A stretch of 64,000 nucleotides of DNA from contig NZ_JAKUKE010000003.1 in the NCBI RefSeq assembly GCF_024197615.1, forward strand, positions 1,203,436 to 1,267,435, given 5' to 3'. The position numbers and the translations under genes are program-made. Below, piece by piece: positions 18,163 to 27,762 of this stretch (position 1 is the stretch's first letter; each line of letters starts with the position of its first letter). Origin of the DNA: Desulfuromonas sp. KJ2020. Its GTDB lineage: Bacteria; Desulfobacterota; Desulfuromonadia; Desulfuromonadales; SZUA-540. The notes under the pieces were generated by a model. It did no database searches, had not been told where the DNA came from, and was given only the letters and a program-made list of their open reading frames with translations.

Positions 18163-19188
18163 TTACAGAGAACGGTTTTTCTTTCCCTCCGGTCGCTCCA
18201 CTCCCGGCGCTGAAGCAATGGGCCCCTCCATCCTCTCCACCTTGCAGCTTTCTTGCAGAGACGTCATCCAGGCCGCATACAGGGTTTCATATTTCTGCTG
18301 CTCCAGTTCACTACGAATATCGTCTTTTTTTTCCTCATAGGAAAGTTGTACGGGATCCTTGATCTCTGCCAACTTGAGAATATGGTAGCCGTAAATCGAT
18401 TCGACCGGGTCGGAGACCTCGCCGACCTGCATCTTTACGATAGCTTTTTCGATGTCGGCGATAAGCTGGCCTTCGTGGAAATACCCCAGGTCTCCCCCCA
18501 CGTAGCGTTTTTCATCATCGGAATTGTAGTAGGCCAGATTGTAAAAATCCTCACCGGCCTTTCCCCGCGCCGAAAGATCTTGTGCCTTCTCCAGAAAGGG
18601 TGTTTTCTGTTCCGGGGTCAGACGCGGATCCACCTTGATAAAGATCTGGCTGGCCCGAAACATGCGGGGTCTGAAAAACCGTTGCTGGTTGGCCTGATAA
18701 AAGTCCCTGACCTCAGCCTCCTGCACATTGACTTGCTGGGCGATGGCAACCTTCTCGGCTTTTTGGGCGATCAATCCCCGGTACACGGAGGCCCGCAAGG
18801 CCGACACACTTTCTCCCTGCAGGGCTTCGGCGAGCAAATCAGGAGTCGGAAATTTTTCCCAGACGGGCTGAAGACGCGCCTCCAGCTCCTCGGAGGAAAC
18901 CACGATTTCATTATCCAAAGCATAACGGACCTTCATGGCCTGTCCAATCAGTTCGCCCAAGGCTTTTTCCTCGATCTCTTCGAGCTTTTCGCGGGAAACA
19001 CCACCATGATAACTGGAATTCAACGGCAGAATGCGACTGACCTGTCGTTTAAGCTCATAGGTGGTAATCGGAATGCCGCCGACCCTGGCGACGACACTCT
19101 CGTCCCCCATGACGGTTTGGGAAGTAAACAGCAGAAAAAAACCAATAATCGACAGATATTTTAACGCTTTGAAATAACTGATGGACAT
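18163..19188 (-). CDS. Exported parvulin-type peptidyl-prolyl isomerase (SurA/PrsA-like)
   Basis: About 341 residues: a signal peptide (ending SQTVMG), a SurA-like N-terminal chaperone region (VVARVGGIPITTYELKRQV), and one PpiC/parvulin domain (roughly 160-290) with FRASQIFIKVDP, GGDLGYFHEGQ and YGYHILKL. Such isomerases help outer-membrane and secreted proteins fold. Similar isomerase genes accompany OmcS-type cytochrome clusters in Geobacter (established). The ATG at 19188 has GGAG eight bases upstream; the TTG at 19200 is a poorer start. It follows a heptaheme cytochrome gene by about 33 bp, probably in one operon. Confidence 0.9.
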   Translation of the reverse strand: MSISYFKALKYLSIIGFFLLFTSQTVMGDESVVARVGGIPITTYELKRQVSRILPLNSSYHGGVSREKLEEIEEKALGELIGQAMKVRYALDNEIVVSSEELEARLQPVWEKFPTPDLLAEALQGESVSALRASVYRGLIAQKAEKVAIAQQVNVQEAEVRDFYQANQQRFFRPRMFRASQIFIKVDPRLTPEQKTPFLEKAQDLSARGKAGEDFYNLAYYNSDDEKRYVGGDLGYFHEGQLIADIEKAIVKMQVGEVSDPVESIYGYHILKLAEIKDPVQLSYEEKKDDIRSELEQQKYETLYAAWMTSLQESCKVERMEGPIASAPGVERPEGKKNRSL

Positions 19189-19221
19189 AAACAACTCCAA
19201 TCTGATGAAGAACGCTCTGCA

Positions 19222-20028
19222 TCATTTGATATGGCATTCAAAACAGAGAGAACTGCCCCTGTCGTTGACCACCAAAAGATTTTTCTCCCGGGAAAAAACA
19301 TTGTGGCAAGAACCGCAGCCGATTTTGCCCTCAAAGAGGGTGATATAAGGCGCCAGAGCTTCTGGCGAACGCAACTCCCGGTCCCGCATCGCGGCCCGGC
19401 GATAATCGATGCCGATGGGATGGGAGAGTTTCCGCTGACTGTAGGTTACCGACTCGTCTTCCTCCCCGACCCGATAGGAAGTTGCCGGGGCGACAACCCC
19501 GTCATGACAGGCCAGGCATTCGGCGGAAACAGCATCAAGAAGGCGGGACCATCGCCCCGAATCGAGGGGCGTCACGCCGCCAAAGTGAGCCCGCCCCCCG
19601 GTGCCGCCGTGCCGCCCTTCGGTCGGCAAAGCGTAATTATGACATTGCTGGCAGAAAAGTTTACCCCGATATTTCGTCCGCAGCAGGTCGCCCCCTCCCG
19701 CAACATGTTCACCATGGGGATCATGGCAGGTTGCACAGGTCATACGCCCCGACCAGTCCAGCGACAGTTCAGCGGGCACATCGAATGAAGGAACCATGCC
19801 GGTGGGGTGGGAATACACCGCGGACACGCGATGGCATTCCATACACAGAAAATCAATGTTCCGGGTATATTTGCCAGGCATGCCGTCGTCCTTGAAGGTC
19901 AGGTGGCAGGATTCACAGCGGTTCGCAAAGTCATGTACCTGGCCTCTTCCCCACAGAAAGGAAACCAGCAACAGCAACCCAGGGGTGCAGAGTATCAGAA
20001 GCTGGAGGAAACGTTTCAGGCTTGGCAC
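19222..20028 (-). CDS. Heptaheme c-type cytochrome (doubled CXXCH type), membrane-anchored or exported
   Basis: A 268-residue protein with an N-terminal hydrophobic segment (LLILCTPGLLLLVSFLWG) and seven CXXCH sites: CESCH, CMECH, CATCH, CQQCH, CLACH, CGSCH and CFECH. It lacks a clear signal-peptidase site, so it may stay anchored in the inner membrane and pass electrons into the periplasm. Start is GTG at 20028 with GAGGA upstream. It lies between the OmpA-like gene and the parvulin, on the same strand. Confidence 0.88.
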   Translation of the reverse strand: MPSLKRFLQLLILCTPGLLLLVSFLWGRGQVHDFANRCESCHLTFKDDGMPGKYTRNIDFLCMECHRVSAVYSHPTGMVPSFDVPAELSLDWSGRMTCATCHDPHGEHVAGGGDLLRTKYRGKLFCQQCHNYALPTEGRHGGTGGRAHFGGVTPLDSGRWSRLLDAVSAECLACHDGVVAPATSYRVGEEDESVTYSQRKLSHPIGIDYRRAAMRDRELRSPEALAPYITLFEGKIGCGSCHNVFSREKNLLVVNDRGSSLCFECHIK

Positions 20029-20071
20029 GGAATCATCCTCATCGAGCCCCCCCGGTTAAGGACGAATCATT

Positions 20072-20914
20072 TCAATCGAGACGAACGCAGCCACGTTCGT
20101 CGACTGGCAAACCCGGGGGATTTTCCGGGCACATATCCTCCGTGTCGGGGACACCATCACCATCGCTGTCTTTCAGGCAGCCTTTCGCATCAACGGAAGC
20201 GCCCTCCGGCGTGCCAGCACAACTGTCGAGATAATCCGCGACACCGTCGCCATCGCTGTCGGGGGGGTTATCCGGACATCCGTGGCGATCTACCGAAAGA
20301 GCACGAGGTGTATCGGGGCAGCGGTCCCGGCCATCCGGTACGCCATCCTTGTCGGCGTCTTTGGGGAGTCTTTTTTGTTCAGTCTCTGACCCGCTTAAGC
20401 GAATCGCCACCCCGAGGCTAGCACTAAAATCATTGTAGCGGTCCGTTGTCATGGGCAGAAGATGCCGCACATCGGCCCGCAGTCCGAATAAAGGGCTGAG
20501 CCGGTAAACAACCCCACCCCCGTACGCTACGCTAAAATCGGCCCCCATGGAACCAGGGGGATCGAGCACTCCGGCTCCCAAGGCCAGAAAAGGACGAAAA
20601 TCCCCCGCCTGGCGCAACGGATAGAGAACATCGAGACGCCCCCCATACCCCGGCTCACTGTCTTTGTCCGAACTCCCTTCAATCCGAGAGAGGTCAACCT
20701 CCAGAGCCAGCGTCTGAATAAGGGAGCGTCCGGTTAACGTATAGCCCAGCTTGATTCCGTAAAGACCTGAATCGCTTGTATGGCGGCCGCCATCAGGGAA
20801 ATACCCACCAGCCATAAGACTCCCGGTGAACGCCCCCTTTTGGCTGGAGCACTGCCCATCCGCCGGAAGAATTAACCCGAAGCCGAGCAGCAGAAGGCAG
20901 AAAAACCATTTCAT
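20072..20914 (-). CDS. OmpA-type beta-barrel with thrombospondin type 3 calcium-binding repeats
   Basis: About 280 residues: signal peptide (LLLLGFGLILPADG), an 8-stranded barrel-like domain (GSLMAGGYFPDGG to SLGVAIRLSG), then three acidic repeats of the type DADKDGVPDGRDRCPDTP, DSDGDGVADYLDSCAGTP and DSDGDGVPDTEDMCPENP. These bind Ca2+ in thrombospondin/OprF-like proteins. The usual C-terminal OmpA peptidoglycan-binding domain is missing: the protein ends right after the third repeat. I placed the start at the ATG at 20914, just before the signal peptide, rather than 58 codons earlier. Confidence 0.82.
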   Translation of the reverse strand: MKWFFCLLLLGFGLILPADGQCSSQKGAFTGSLMAGGYFPDGGRHTSDSGLYGIKLGYTLTGRSLIQTLALEVDLSRIEGSSDKDSEPGYGGRLDVLYPLRQAGDFRPFLALGAGVLDPPGSMGADFSVAYGGGVVYRLSPLFGLRADVRHLLPMTTDRYNDFSASLGVAIRLSGSETEQKRLPKDADKDGVPDGRDRCPDTPRALSVDRHGCPDNPPDSDGDGVADYLDSCAGTPEGASVDAKGCLKDSDGDGVPDTEDMCPENPPGLPVDERGCVRLD

Positions 20915-21105
20915 AGAACCATATCCAAAGGGAAAGAAGCGGGCATTACATAAAAGAACAAACAGCAAAAAGACCATGTCGGTGCTGTCGTGGATGGCAT
21001 ACAAAAACCATTCCATTCCAAAGCGGTCTAACCTCACCGTGCCCGCCTCAGGAAAAAAGCCCGGAAATGAATCCGGGCGCATCGTCATTGCACGACAGGA
21101 ACAGG

Positions 21106-21143
21106 CCTAGACCGGGTCCGGCGTAAGCCGGACCCGGTCTAGG
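21106..21143 (-). terminator. Strong hairpin downstream of selenocytochrome 1
   Basis: A perfect 17-bp stem, CCTAGACCGGGTCCGGC and its complement, around a GTAA loop, 8 bp past the stop codon. There is no T run, but a related hairpin is found at the same place after the paralog (27732-27757). Confidence 0.7.
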
Positions 21144-21745
21144 GTTGATGGTTATTTAGTCAGCGTGATCGTGGCGGTCTTGTAGTCGACGCGGGTGCTG
21201 CCGTTGTAGACATAGACACGGGTCAGGTACTGGTAGTAGGTCCCCTTGTCGTAGGTCGACACGGCCCGGAAGGCCTTGGTCACTGTCAGATCCGGCTGAT
21301 CATCCGTGACCCACTGGTAGGTGCCGTCTCCCCAGTAGAGCAGCAGGCGGGTGTGGGTCGGCATGTTGCCGAAGGTGACTTCGGCGCTGTTGGTGCCGGC
21401 AATCTGACTGTAGCTGATGGTGGTGTCAGGTGCCGGCGCCACGACCTTGACGTACTTGGAATCGGCGACGCGTTTGCCTTCTTCATCCTCGACATACAGC
21501 GTCACCAGGAAGCTGCCGGTCGTGGTAAAGGTGTGGCTGGCGGTAGCGCCGGTCAGGGTCGTGCCGTTGCCATCGTTGATCAGCCAGGAGTAGGTAAAGC
21601 TTCCCTGGGTGTTGGCGCTGGTGTCGGCCACGAAGTCAAAGGCCGTGTTGACTGTAATCTCGGTGGTCGGCGCCGAAAAGACAGCCACCGGATCCACACC
21701 GATACCGAAGTCAGCCGGGTTGCTGAGGGTGTTCAGGTAGGCAAC
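21143..21745 (-). repeat. Duplicated segment, copy 1 (PKD domain plus C-terminal domain and 3' end)
   Basis: This stretch is nearly identical at the DNA level to 27763-28365 by eye, including synonymous positions and the bases after the stop codon. The rest of the two genes is clearly more diverged. It encodes the last 200 or so residues of selenocytochrome 1. Confidence 0.85.
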
Positions 21746-24700
21746 CCAGTCGGCACGGCTGGCATAGGTAGTGCCGTCAACTGCCGTGTAGGACGCTTCA
21801 GCCGGATAAAGAGCCACGCTGCGGTCCAGATCCGTCACCCGTTTGTAGGCCCCGCCCGGATTCGGCGTAAAGGTCTTGGTGGCGGGATCCCAGTCGCCCA
21901 GCTCTTCGAAGGGAACCTCCAGGGCAACACCGTCTTTGGTCCCAATCTCAGCGGCTGTGGTCAGATCGGTCGCCTTGGCGACAATGACCAACTCTTCTGC
22001 AGCGGAGGCCATGAACTGACCGCCGGCATTCGCCTTGATGGCGGTACCAGTCATGTTGAAGCCGCCGTCGAAGAAGCCCTTGCCTGCAGCATGACAATCA
22101 CTGCAGTTTTTGCCCAGCGCGAACTGATCGGTGCTGCGCACGTTGTGGGTGATCATGAAAGGAGCGCCGCCGAGCAGCAGTTCGGTGTCGGTCCAATCCT
22201 TGCCATCGACGGCAGGGGCGATGGCATTGCGGTAAGCCTTGTAGGCTTCGATTTCTTCCGGCGTGGAGAACATGATGTTGCCGCCGTAGACACCGACATA
22301 CTGCCAGGCACCGGTGAAGGTTCCATCTGGGGCATAGGCCGACTGATAATCGCCGCCGCCGAAACCTACAGGGATAGGCGCGAAACCGCTGGGGCCGAAG
22401 TTCAGACCGGCCTTGAGGTCACGCTGAATCCAGGGGTCATAGTAGGTTTTCTGTACCATGCCGGTGTAGGCCGGGTCCGTGGCGGGGTCGTAAGTCAAGG
22501 CATGACGCCCGGTCTGACCATCGCCGTTGGCATCGACGGTGGAATCGATATTGTTCCACAGTGTGGCGGTAATCATGTTGATCTGCATGATCTTACGACG
22601 CCAGTTCGGATCGCTGTTCTGATCGGACATCCCTTGTTTCTGCCAGACATAAAGAGGCTGCCATTCGGCGGCATTGCTGCCGGCCGGCATGCCCATGCCG
22701 AAGGGATCGTCGAACATGCCCAGCATGCCCTTGGACTCGTCAAAGCCCACCATGGTCGGGAAACGATGACCCGAGGTGGAATCGAGCAGGCGCACGGCCA
22801 TCTGTTTTTTGTAAACATGGCAGACCGTACAGTCGATGATGTCAAGGTGGTTGCCAGGCACAAGACCCTGCGGCCCGACAGCCTGCACCAGGTTAGCGGT
22901 TAAACCTGCGGCCTGGTGAGCGGCCGTGGGATCAGGCGCGCCAAAGGTGTTGATAGCGATGCCATCGGAGTTTCTGCCGGTGACATGGCAGTCGGCGCAC
23001 TTTTTCACCGTGTTATTGGAGTCGAAAGTCACGCCGTCAACCACCGTACCGTTTTCAACGCCGCTGGCCGCATCGAAACCGCGCCCGGGGTCGCACTGGC
23101 TCTTGCCGTCAAAGACGATATTGCCATCGGCATCATACTGGTCGATCTTGGTGGTGTTGGTGTCCATGTGGCAGCCGGCGCAGCCCATGGCCAGGTGGAC
23201 CTCCTGCTGGGCGTTGCCGAAGAGATCGCCGCGCTTGAACCACTCGGCCCGGGGGAAAGGCACGATGCCTTTCTTCAGAGCGTTCTGATCCATGAAACCG
23301 GTGGGATTGCCATTGGCGTCAAGCAAAGGCGCCTCGAAATAGAGAGGGCCGGTGCCCGCCGGATTGCCGCCACCGATCTCTTTGGCCATCAGAATCTGCA
23401 TGGCATTGGGATCGGACCAGTCGAATGTGGCCGGATCGTAGGGATCCAGCAGTTCGGCTGCCGGCATGCCGTTGGGGCCAAAGGGGAAGACGCCCGTGTT
23501 GTAAACCGTGGGTCCCATGGCGGCCGGGAAGCCAATAGAGGGGATGTAGGCCCAGTTGCCGCCGAGGATCCCCATGCCGGCCATCACGTCGCCGACAGTA
23601 ATTTTGCCCGAGGTCGGATAGGCCAGTCCCGGCGGATAGGGCGCTCCCAAGGGAGCTTCCGTCCAGTTCCAGGTGTTGCCGAAGGGGGCGTTAAAATCGA
23701 AGGACGGCATGGCCAGCCCGGTAAAGGACTGGGAGAAGTTACCGGTATAGACCATGGGAGCCGAAGAGAGGAAATCCCGCATCATGTCCGGCAAATCTTC
23801 CAGGGAACTGGGCGCATGGCACTGACGGCAGTTGGCCTCGTCCGGATTGCCCTGCAGATTGCCCAGGGCATAATCGCTGAGGCTGACGATACCGTTTGCG
23901 TCCATGGTGACCATGGCCGGAGCACCCATGAGGGTTTTGCCATTGCCGACATCAACGGTATAGCCCTGGTAGGTGGGGCTGAGACTGTTGGTGTCCATCA
24001 GGCCCGAACCGGCCATAGGAGCCGCATTGTGGGCGCCGCTGTAGGTCATCACCGAGGCCATGAGGTTGTTGTAGCCTTTGAAGTGACAGTAAAGGCAGTC
24101 CATCTCCTTGACGTTCGGCATCATGAGCTGACCGTCGGCCACAGGCATGGAAGAACCGTCGGGTAGGTCCATAGTCATCGCCTGTCCCCAACCCTGCGGA
24201 GCCGTCACCGGTTGCCCGCCCTCATAGACCGGGTAGGCCCAGGGAGCCTGGCCGACCACATGCTGCGGCAGGCCCGTATCCTTGGTGAACAGTTCGAACA
24301 CATAGTGATTGTAGGCATTGAAAGGCGTTGCCTCAGAATATCCGGCCGCACCCGGGTCCATACCGCCGACGGGATTTTTCATCGAGAGGCGCACACCGTT
24401 GCGGTCTTTTTCACCAAAGCCGCCGCCGACGTGGCAGGTGCCGCAGTAAACCGCCATGTCCCAGGTGGTCAGGTCGGTCTGGGCCAAAAATTCTTCTTCT
24501 GTGTAATACTTGTCATCAACTACTTCGGGTGTTGCGGGGTTCTGATCCATGAAGTTCGCCACCTGGCGAAGGGAGGGACTTCACCACTTACCCCACATGG
24601 CCCCGGATTGAACCCAGGGTTTGATGACATTGGGATCATCAAGTTTGAACTCGCCGTCCGCGGTGTCCTGCCACTCGTGCATACCGAGGGCGGCGTGGAA

Positions 24701-24967
24701 GGCATGGTCGGAAATCTTATTGTACTCATGACAACCCCCGCAGGTCTGCTTGGGGCTGTAAGGGAAGCCGCGCAGGGTATTGGGATCAACCTGAACCGGC
24801 ATTTTTTCGTTGTTGGCAACATTCAAGCCATACTGCATGGCCAACTCTTCGTAGGTGTAAAGCGTCACCGGCGGATGCGCGGCAACCGCCAGACCGGCAC
24901 TCAGGGTAAGACCGGCTGCCGCCAGCGCCCCACCGAGCACCCATCTTTTGAAACTCCTCCTCTTCAT
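21152..24967 (-). CDS. Selenocysteine-containing octaheme cytochrome c with PKD domain (selenocytochrome 1)
   Basis: Read as one 1271-residue protein with UGA at codon 129 (24581-24583) as selenocysteine. A signal peptide (MKRRSF, cleavage near GLAVAA) is followed by heme site CGGCH, the sequence WVQSGAMWGKW, then Sec. Seven more heme sites follow: CGTCH, CLYCH, CRQCH, CAGCH, CADCH, CTVCH and CSDCH. A PKD domain and a C-terminal beta domain close it. The paralog at 27772-31047 has UGA at the same place. The part after UGA has no signal peptide, starts with GTG lacking a ribosome binding site, and needs export for heme attachment, so two separate genes are unlikely. The ATG at 24967 has GAAAGGAT upstream. 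Probably extracellular or surface electron transfer. Confidence 0.85.
24555..24583 (-). promoter_or_regulatory. In-frame UGA with candidate bacterial SECIS hairpin (selenocytochrome 1)
   Basis: UGA at 24581-24583 is followed by 10 nt, then UUCGCC-AGGU-GGCGAA (24555-24570). The apical loop begins 17 nt after UGA and has G at its second position, matching bacterial SECIS rules (G in the first two loop bases, 16-37 nt from UGA). A second pairing UGAAG/CUUCA can close the base of the structure. Confidence 0.8.
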
Positions 24968-25145
24968 TGCGTCTATCCTTTCTTCATCATTTGTTAGTTC
25001 ACACCAATGTGAATGCAGTAAAACGAAAAACCGAAATGTCTTCGACCTTCCTTTCTCCACCAGCCCCACCAGATGATTTTGGGGATCACCCAGGCTGGGC
25101 AAGCGGTTTGCATAGGAATGAGAGAAAAGAGCTGACATCCTATAT

Positions 25146-25162
25146 AGCAACCACGATACCAA
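25146..25162 (-). promoter_or_regulatory. Sigma-54 (-24/-12) promoter of selenocytochrome 1
   Basis: On the minus strand TTGGTATCGTGGTTGCT keeps the invariant GG and GC with exactly 10 bp between them and a consensus TTGCT -12 element. The GC is 180 nt before the ATG at 24967. Confidence 0.75.
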
Positions 25163-25308
25163 GCAGTTGAGCGCCCTGGGCCGTAAACGGCCCCGGGATG
25201 AGACGCAAACAATAAGAAAATTCTATCTTATTGATATTAAAGAAAATATATGAACGGCTTCAAAGAGCATCCGTCCCAGTTTTTTGAAAATATTTTTTCA
25301 TTCTGAGG

Positions 25309-25324
25309 ACTACCCCCCAAGACA
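25309..25324. promoter_or_regulatory. Candidate enhancer-binding site, ACCCCCCAAG motif
   Basis: ACTACCCCCCAAGACA lies about 150 bp upstream of the sigma-54 promoter at 25146-25162. The 10-mer ACCCCCCAAG also occurs at 39258-39267 upstream of another sigma-54 promoter. The remainder of the 24968-25528 divergent region also holds GGCCGT-AA-ACGGCC (25178-25195); no extra gene is seen. Confidence 0.45.
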
Positions 25325-25528
25325 AACAGGGAGTTCTACTCATGGATTTGGGGCATTTTCAAAATGAAGATTGAGGATCGGCACCCCAGTGAAAAAGAGG
25401 GGCGAGATGGTCATATAACCAGATATGGGTAAATGGCCATAAATAATTATCCAGGCCCTGAACTTGCACAAATGAACGTCTATCCACATGAGGAAGCGCA
25501 CGACATCCTGGCAGGAGGTTACAAAACC

Positions 25529-26938
25529 ATGCAGATTGAATCCGAGCCCAGCTTGGGAACCACCATCGCTGAGAACCTCACCCTGGGAACCTATGTCTGT
25601 CAGGACAACAGACTGATTTATCTCAATCAGCGTTTTGCCGACATTTTTGGTTTTTCTGACCGAGCAAGCCTGCTCCACCGCGACCTGTTTTCCGAGGTCT
25701 ATCCGGATTCCAGCACCCTCGACCTTTTCAGGGATATGCACGCCAAAATGATTGCCGAAGACATCCCGCACGCCGGCTGGGCGCAGCCGTCCGCCCGAGC
25801 GGATGGTTCGATTTTCTGGATGGAGATCGAAACCAAGCGGGTAAGTCACAACGGAAGACCGGCTATTGTTGGCACCTTCAAGGACCAGACGGACTGCCAG
25901 ATGATGGCCGAGGCCATGGTGGTCTCCCAACAAACCCTGCGCCTACTCCTTGATGCCATGGAAGACCGCGTCTACGTGGTGAGCGATGACCATAAAATCA
26001 TCTATGCCAACCAAAAAATGCTGGCGTCCTGCCATGGCGACATCAACACAGATCCGTGTCACAAGCTGTGTCGTGGCTCAGATGCTCCATGTGAAGACTG
26101 CAGCCGCGATGAGGTATTCAAATCCGGGGAACCCCTCTACAAGGAATTTTTCAACCAGGCCAACAAGGCCTGGTATTCGGTCATCGAACTGGGCATCCGC
26201 ATGCCTGGCATCAACAAACCCGCCAAACTGGCTGTTGCCCGCGATATCACCAGCCGTAAGGAATCAGAGCAGCGCATACGCGCCCTTTCCCATCGCCTCC
26301 TGAACGCCCAGGAAGACGAGCGCAAATTTATTTCGCGGGAATTGCACGACGACCTGGGCCAGCGACTCAATGCCGTCAAGATGGCGACGGAAACCCTCGC
26401 CGAAGATATCGTGTCGCAACCCGAAGCGATCCAAAAACGACTCGCCGCCATCAACGCCCATATCCTTTCTTCCATCAATTCCGTGCGCAAACTGTCGGGA
26501 GCCCTGCGACCTTCTTCACTCGAGCGCCTCGGACTGGTCGACGCTATCCACGACCACATCAAGAAGGTCCAGGCAATGCACTCCTTGAATATCGACTTCA
26601 AGACTGGAGGGATGAAAGAGATCCGCCTCAACAGCGACGCAGAGATCAATATTTACCGAATTATCCAGGAAGCTCTGAACAATGTGGCAAAACACGCCGG
26701 AGCCAAGCAGGTCACCCTTCGCCTGACAGCTTCCCATCCTGACATTTTTCTGAGAATTCAAGATGATGGTGTCGGTTTCACCATCAAAGATCAAATGAAT
26801 CCGATCAACAGCGGCAACAAGCTTGGACTGGTGGGTATGTACGAACGGGTTCAGTTTCTTAATGGCAAGTTCAAAATTGTTTCGGAGCCCGGCAAGGGCA
26901 CCCGTATCCTGATAGAAATTCCCGTGCTGGAGAATTGA
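25529..26938 (+). CDS. PAS sensor histidine kinase, NarL/DegS-type (HisKA_3)
   Basis: About 469 residues, cytoplasmic (no membrane helix). A first PAS domain (FADIFGFSDRASLL) is followed by a second PAS with a cysteine-rich insertion (CHGDINTDPCHKLC...CEDC) that could bind metal or sense redox. Next comes a HisKA_3 dimerisation domain with RELHDDLGQRLNAV, where the first H is the phospho-acceptor, and a HATPase_c domain (NIYRIIQEALNNVAKHA, DDGVGF). I placed the start at the ATG at 25529, which has AGGAGG ten bases upstream; an in-frame ATG at 25433 would extend it by 32 residues. It lies 30 bp before its response regulator. Confidence 0.92.
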   Translation: MQIESEPSLGTTIAENLTLGTYVCQDNRLIYLNQRFADIFGFSDRASLLHRDLFSEVYPDSSTLDLFRDMHAKMIAEDIPHAGWAQPSARADGSIFWMEIETKRVSHNGRPAIVGTFKDQTDCQMMAEAMVVSQQTLRLLLDAMEDRVYVVSDDHKIIYANQKMLASCHGDINTDPCHKLCRGSDAPCEDCSRDEVFKSGEPLYKEFFNQANKAWYSVIELGIRMPGINKPAKLAVARDITSRKESEQRIRALSHRLLNAQEDERKFISRELHDDLGQRLNAVKMATETLAEDIVSQPEAIQKRLAAINAHILSSINSVRKLSGALRPSSLERLGLVDAIHDHIKKVQAMHSLNIDFKTGGMKEIRLNSDAEINIYRIIQEALNNVAKHAGAKQVTLRLTASHPDIFLRIQDDGVGFTIKDQMNPINSGNKLGLVGMYERVQFLNGKFKIVSEPGKGTRILIEIPVLEN

Positions 26939-26968
26939 CCATAACCCTTAGCTTGACAGGAAGACCCC

Positions 26969-27637
26969 ATGACACCCAAAAAACGCGTTCTACTGGTTGA
27001 CGACCATCCCCTTTTCCGCGAAGGGCTTAAAAGTCTGATTGCCCGTACCGGCAGCTACACGGTCATCGGTGAGGCTGGCAACGGCCAGGATGCCCTCAGG
27101 CTGGCCCAGGATCTGCGTCCGGACCTGGTGACCATGGATGTATCCCTGCCGGACATGACAGGTATCGAGGCAGCGCGGGGCATCGCTCAAAATCAGGGTG
27201 GCATTAGAATTCTCATGCTTAGCATGCATCCCCGCTTTGAGTATGTGGCCGAGGCATTCAAAGCCGGTGCCCACGGCTACGTCGTCAAAGAGGCCACCAG
27301 CGCCAAACTGGTTCAGGCCATGGATACGCTGCTACGAGGAGAATATTACCTGGATGGCAACGTCTCCCAGGAAGTCGTGGGGCAACTCGTTTGCGGGAAC
27401 GGCAAGGAATCGGGAAGCGACGAGCGCTACAGCCTGCTCTCTCCCCGCGAACAACAGATTATGCGCCTGATCGTGGAAGGACACACCACCAAGGCCATTG
27501 CCGAGCAGTTGGGACTGAGTCCCAAAACCGCAGAGAATCACCGGGCCAATCTCATGAAAAAACTGGATATTCACAGCCGGGTGGAACTGGTGCGCTATGC
27601 GGTCAAACTGGGACTGGTAGACCTGGAAACACTGTAA
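26969..27637 (+). CDS. NarL/LuxR-family response regulator
   Basis: A 222-residue protein: receiver domain with VDDHPLFREGL, phospho-acceptor aspartate in LVTMDVSLPD, the conserved LMLSMH and the lysine in YVVKEA. A C-terminal LuxR/GerE helix-turn-helix follows (LSPREQQIMRLIVEGHTTKAIAEQLGLSPKTAENH). It pairs with the kinase just upstream. Both sit, on the opposite strand, between the two selenocytochrome genes, which are the likely targets by position. Confidence 0.94.
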   Translation: MTPKKRVLLVDDHPLFREGLKSLIARTGSYTVIGEAGNGQDALRLAQDLRPDLVTMDVSLPDMTGIEAARGIAQNQGGIRILMLSMHPRFEYVAEAFKAGAHGYVVKEATSAKLVQAMDTLLRGEYYLDGNVSQEVVGQLVCGNGKESGSDERYSLLSPREQQIMRLIVEGHTTKAIAEQLGLSPKTAENHRANLMKKLDIHSRVELVRYAVKLGLVDLETL

Positions 27638-27664
27638 ATTCAGTTTGGCAGGACAACGGCAGAA

Positions 27665-27695
27665 AAAAAGCCCGGGGATGCTCCTCGGGCTTTTT
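27665..27695 (+). terminator. Rho-independent terminator of the two-component operon
   Basis: AAGCCCGGGGA and TCCTCGGGCTT pair around a short loop, followed by TTTTT, 28 bp after the response regulator stop. Confidence 0.85.
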
Positions 27696-27731
27696 CATTT
27701 CATTGCAACTGGATGGAATAACGGAGTCTTT

Positions 27732-27757
27732 CCGGGTCCGGCTTGCGCCGGACCCGG
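27732..27757 (-). terminator. Hairpin downstream of selenocytochrome 2
   Basis: CCGGGTCCGGC pairs with its complement around TTGC, 15 bp after the stop codon. The core stem is the same as in the hairpin after selenocytochrome 1 (21106-21143). Confidence 0.65.
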
Positions 27758-27762
27758 TATGA

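Noticed and set aside
21152-24562. Separate heptaheme cytochrome gene starting at GTG 24562
   Set aside because: Same frame as the upstream signal-peptide-bearing frame across one UGA, no ribosome binding site, no export signal, and the paralog has the identical arrangement. Merged as a selenoprotein.
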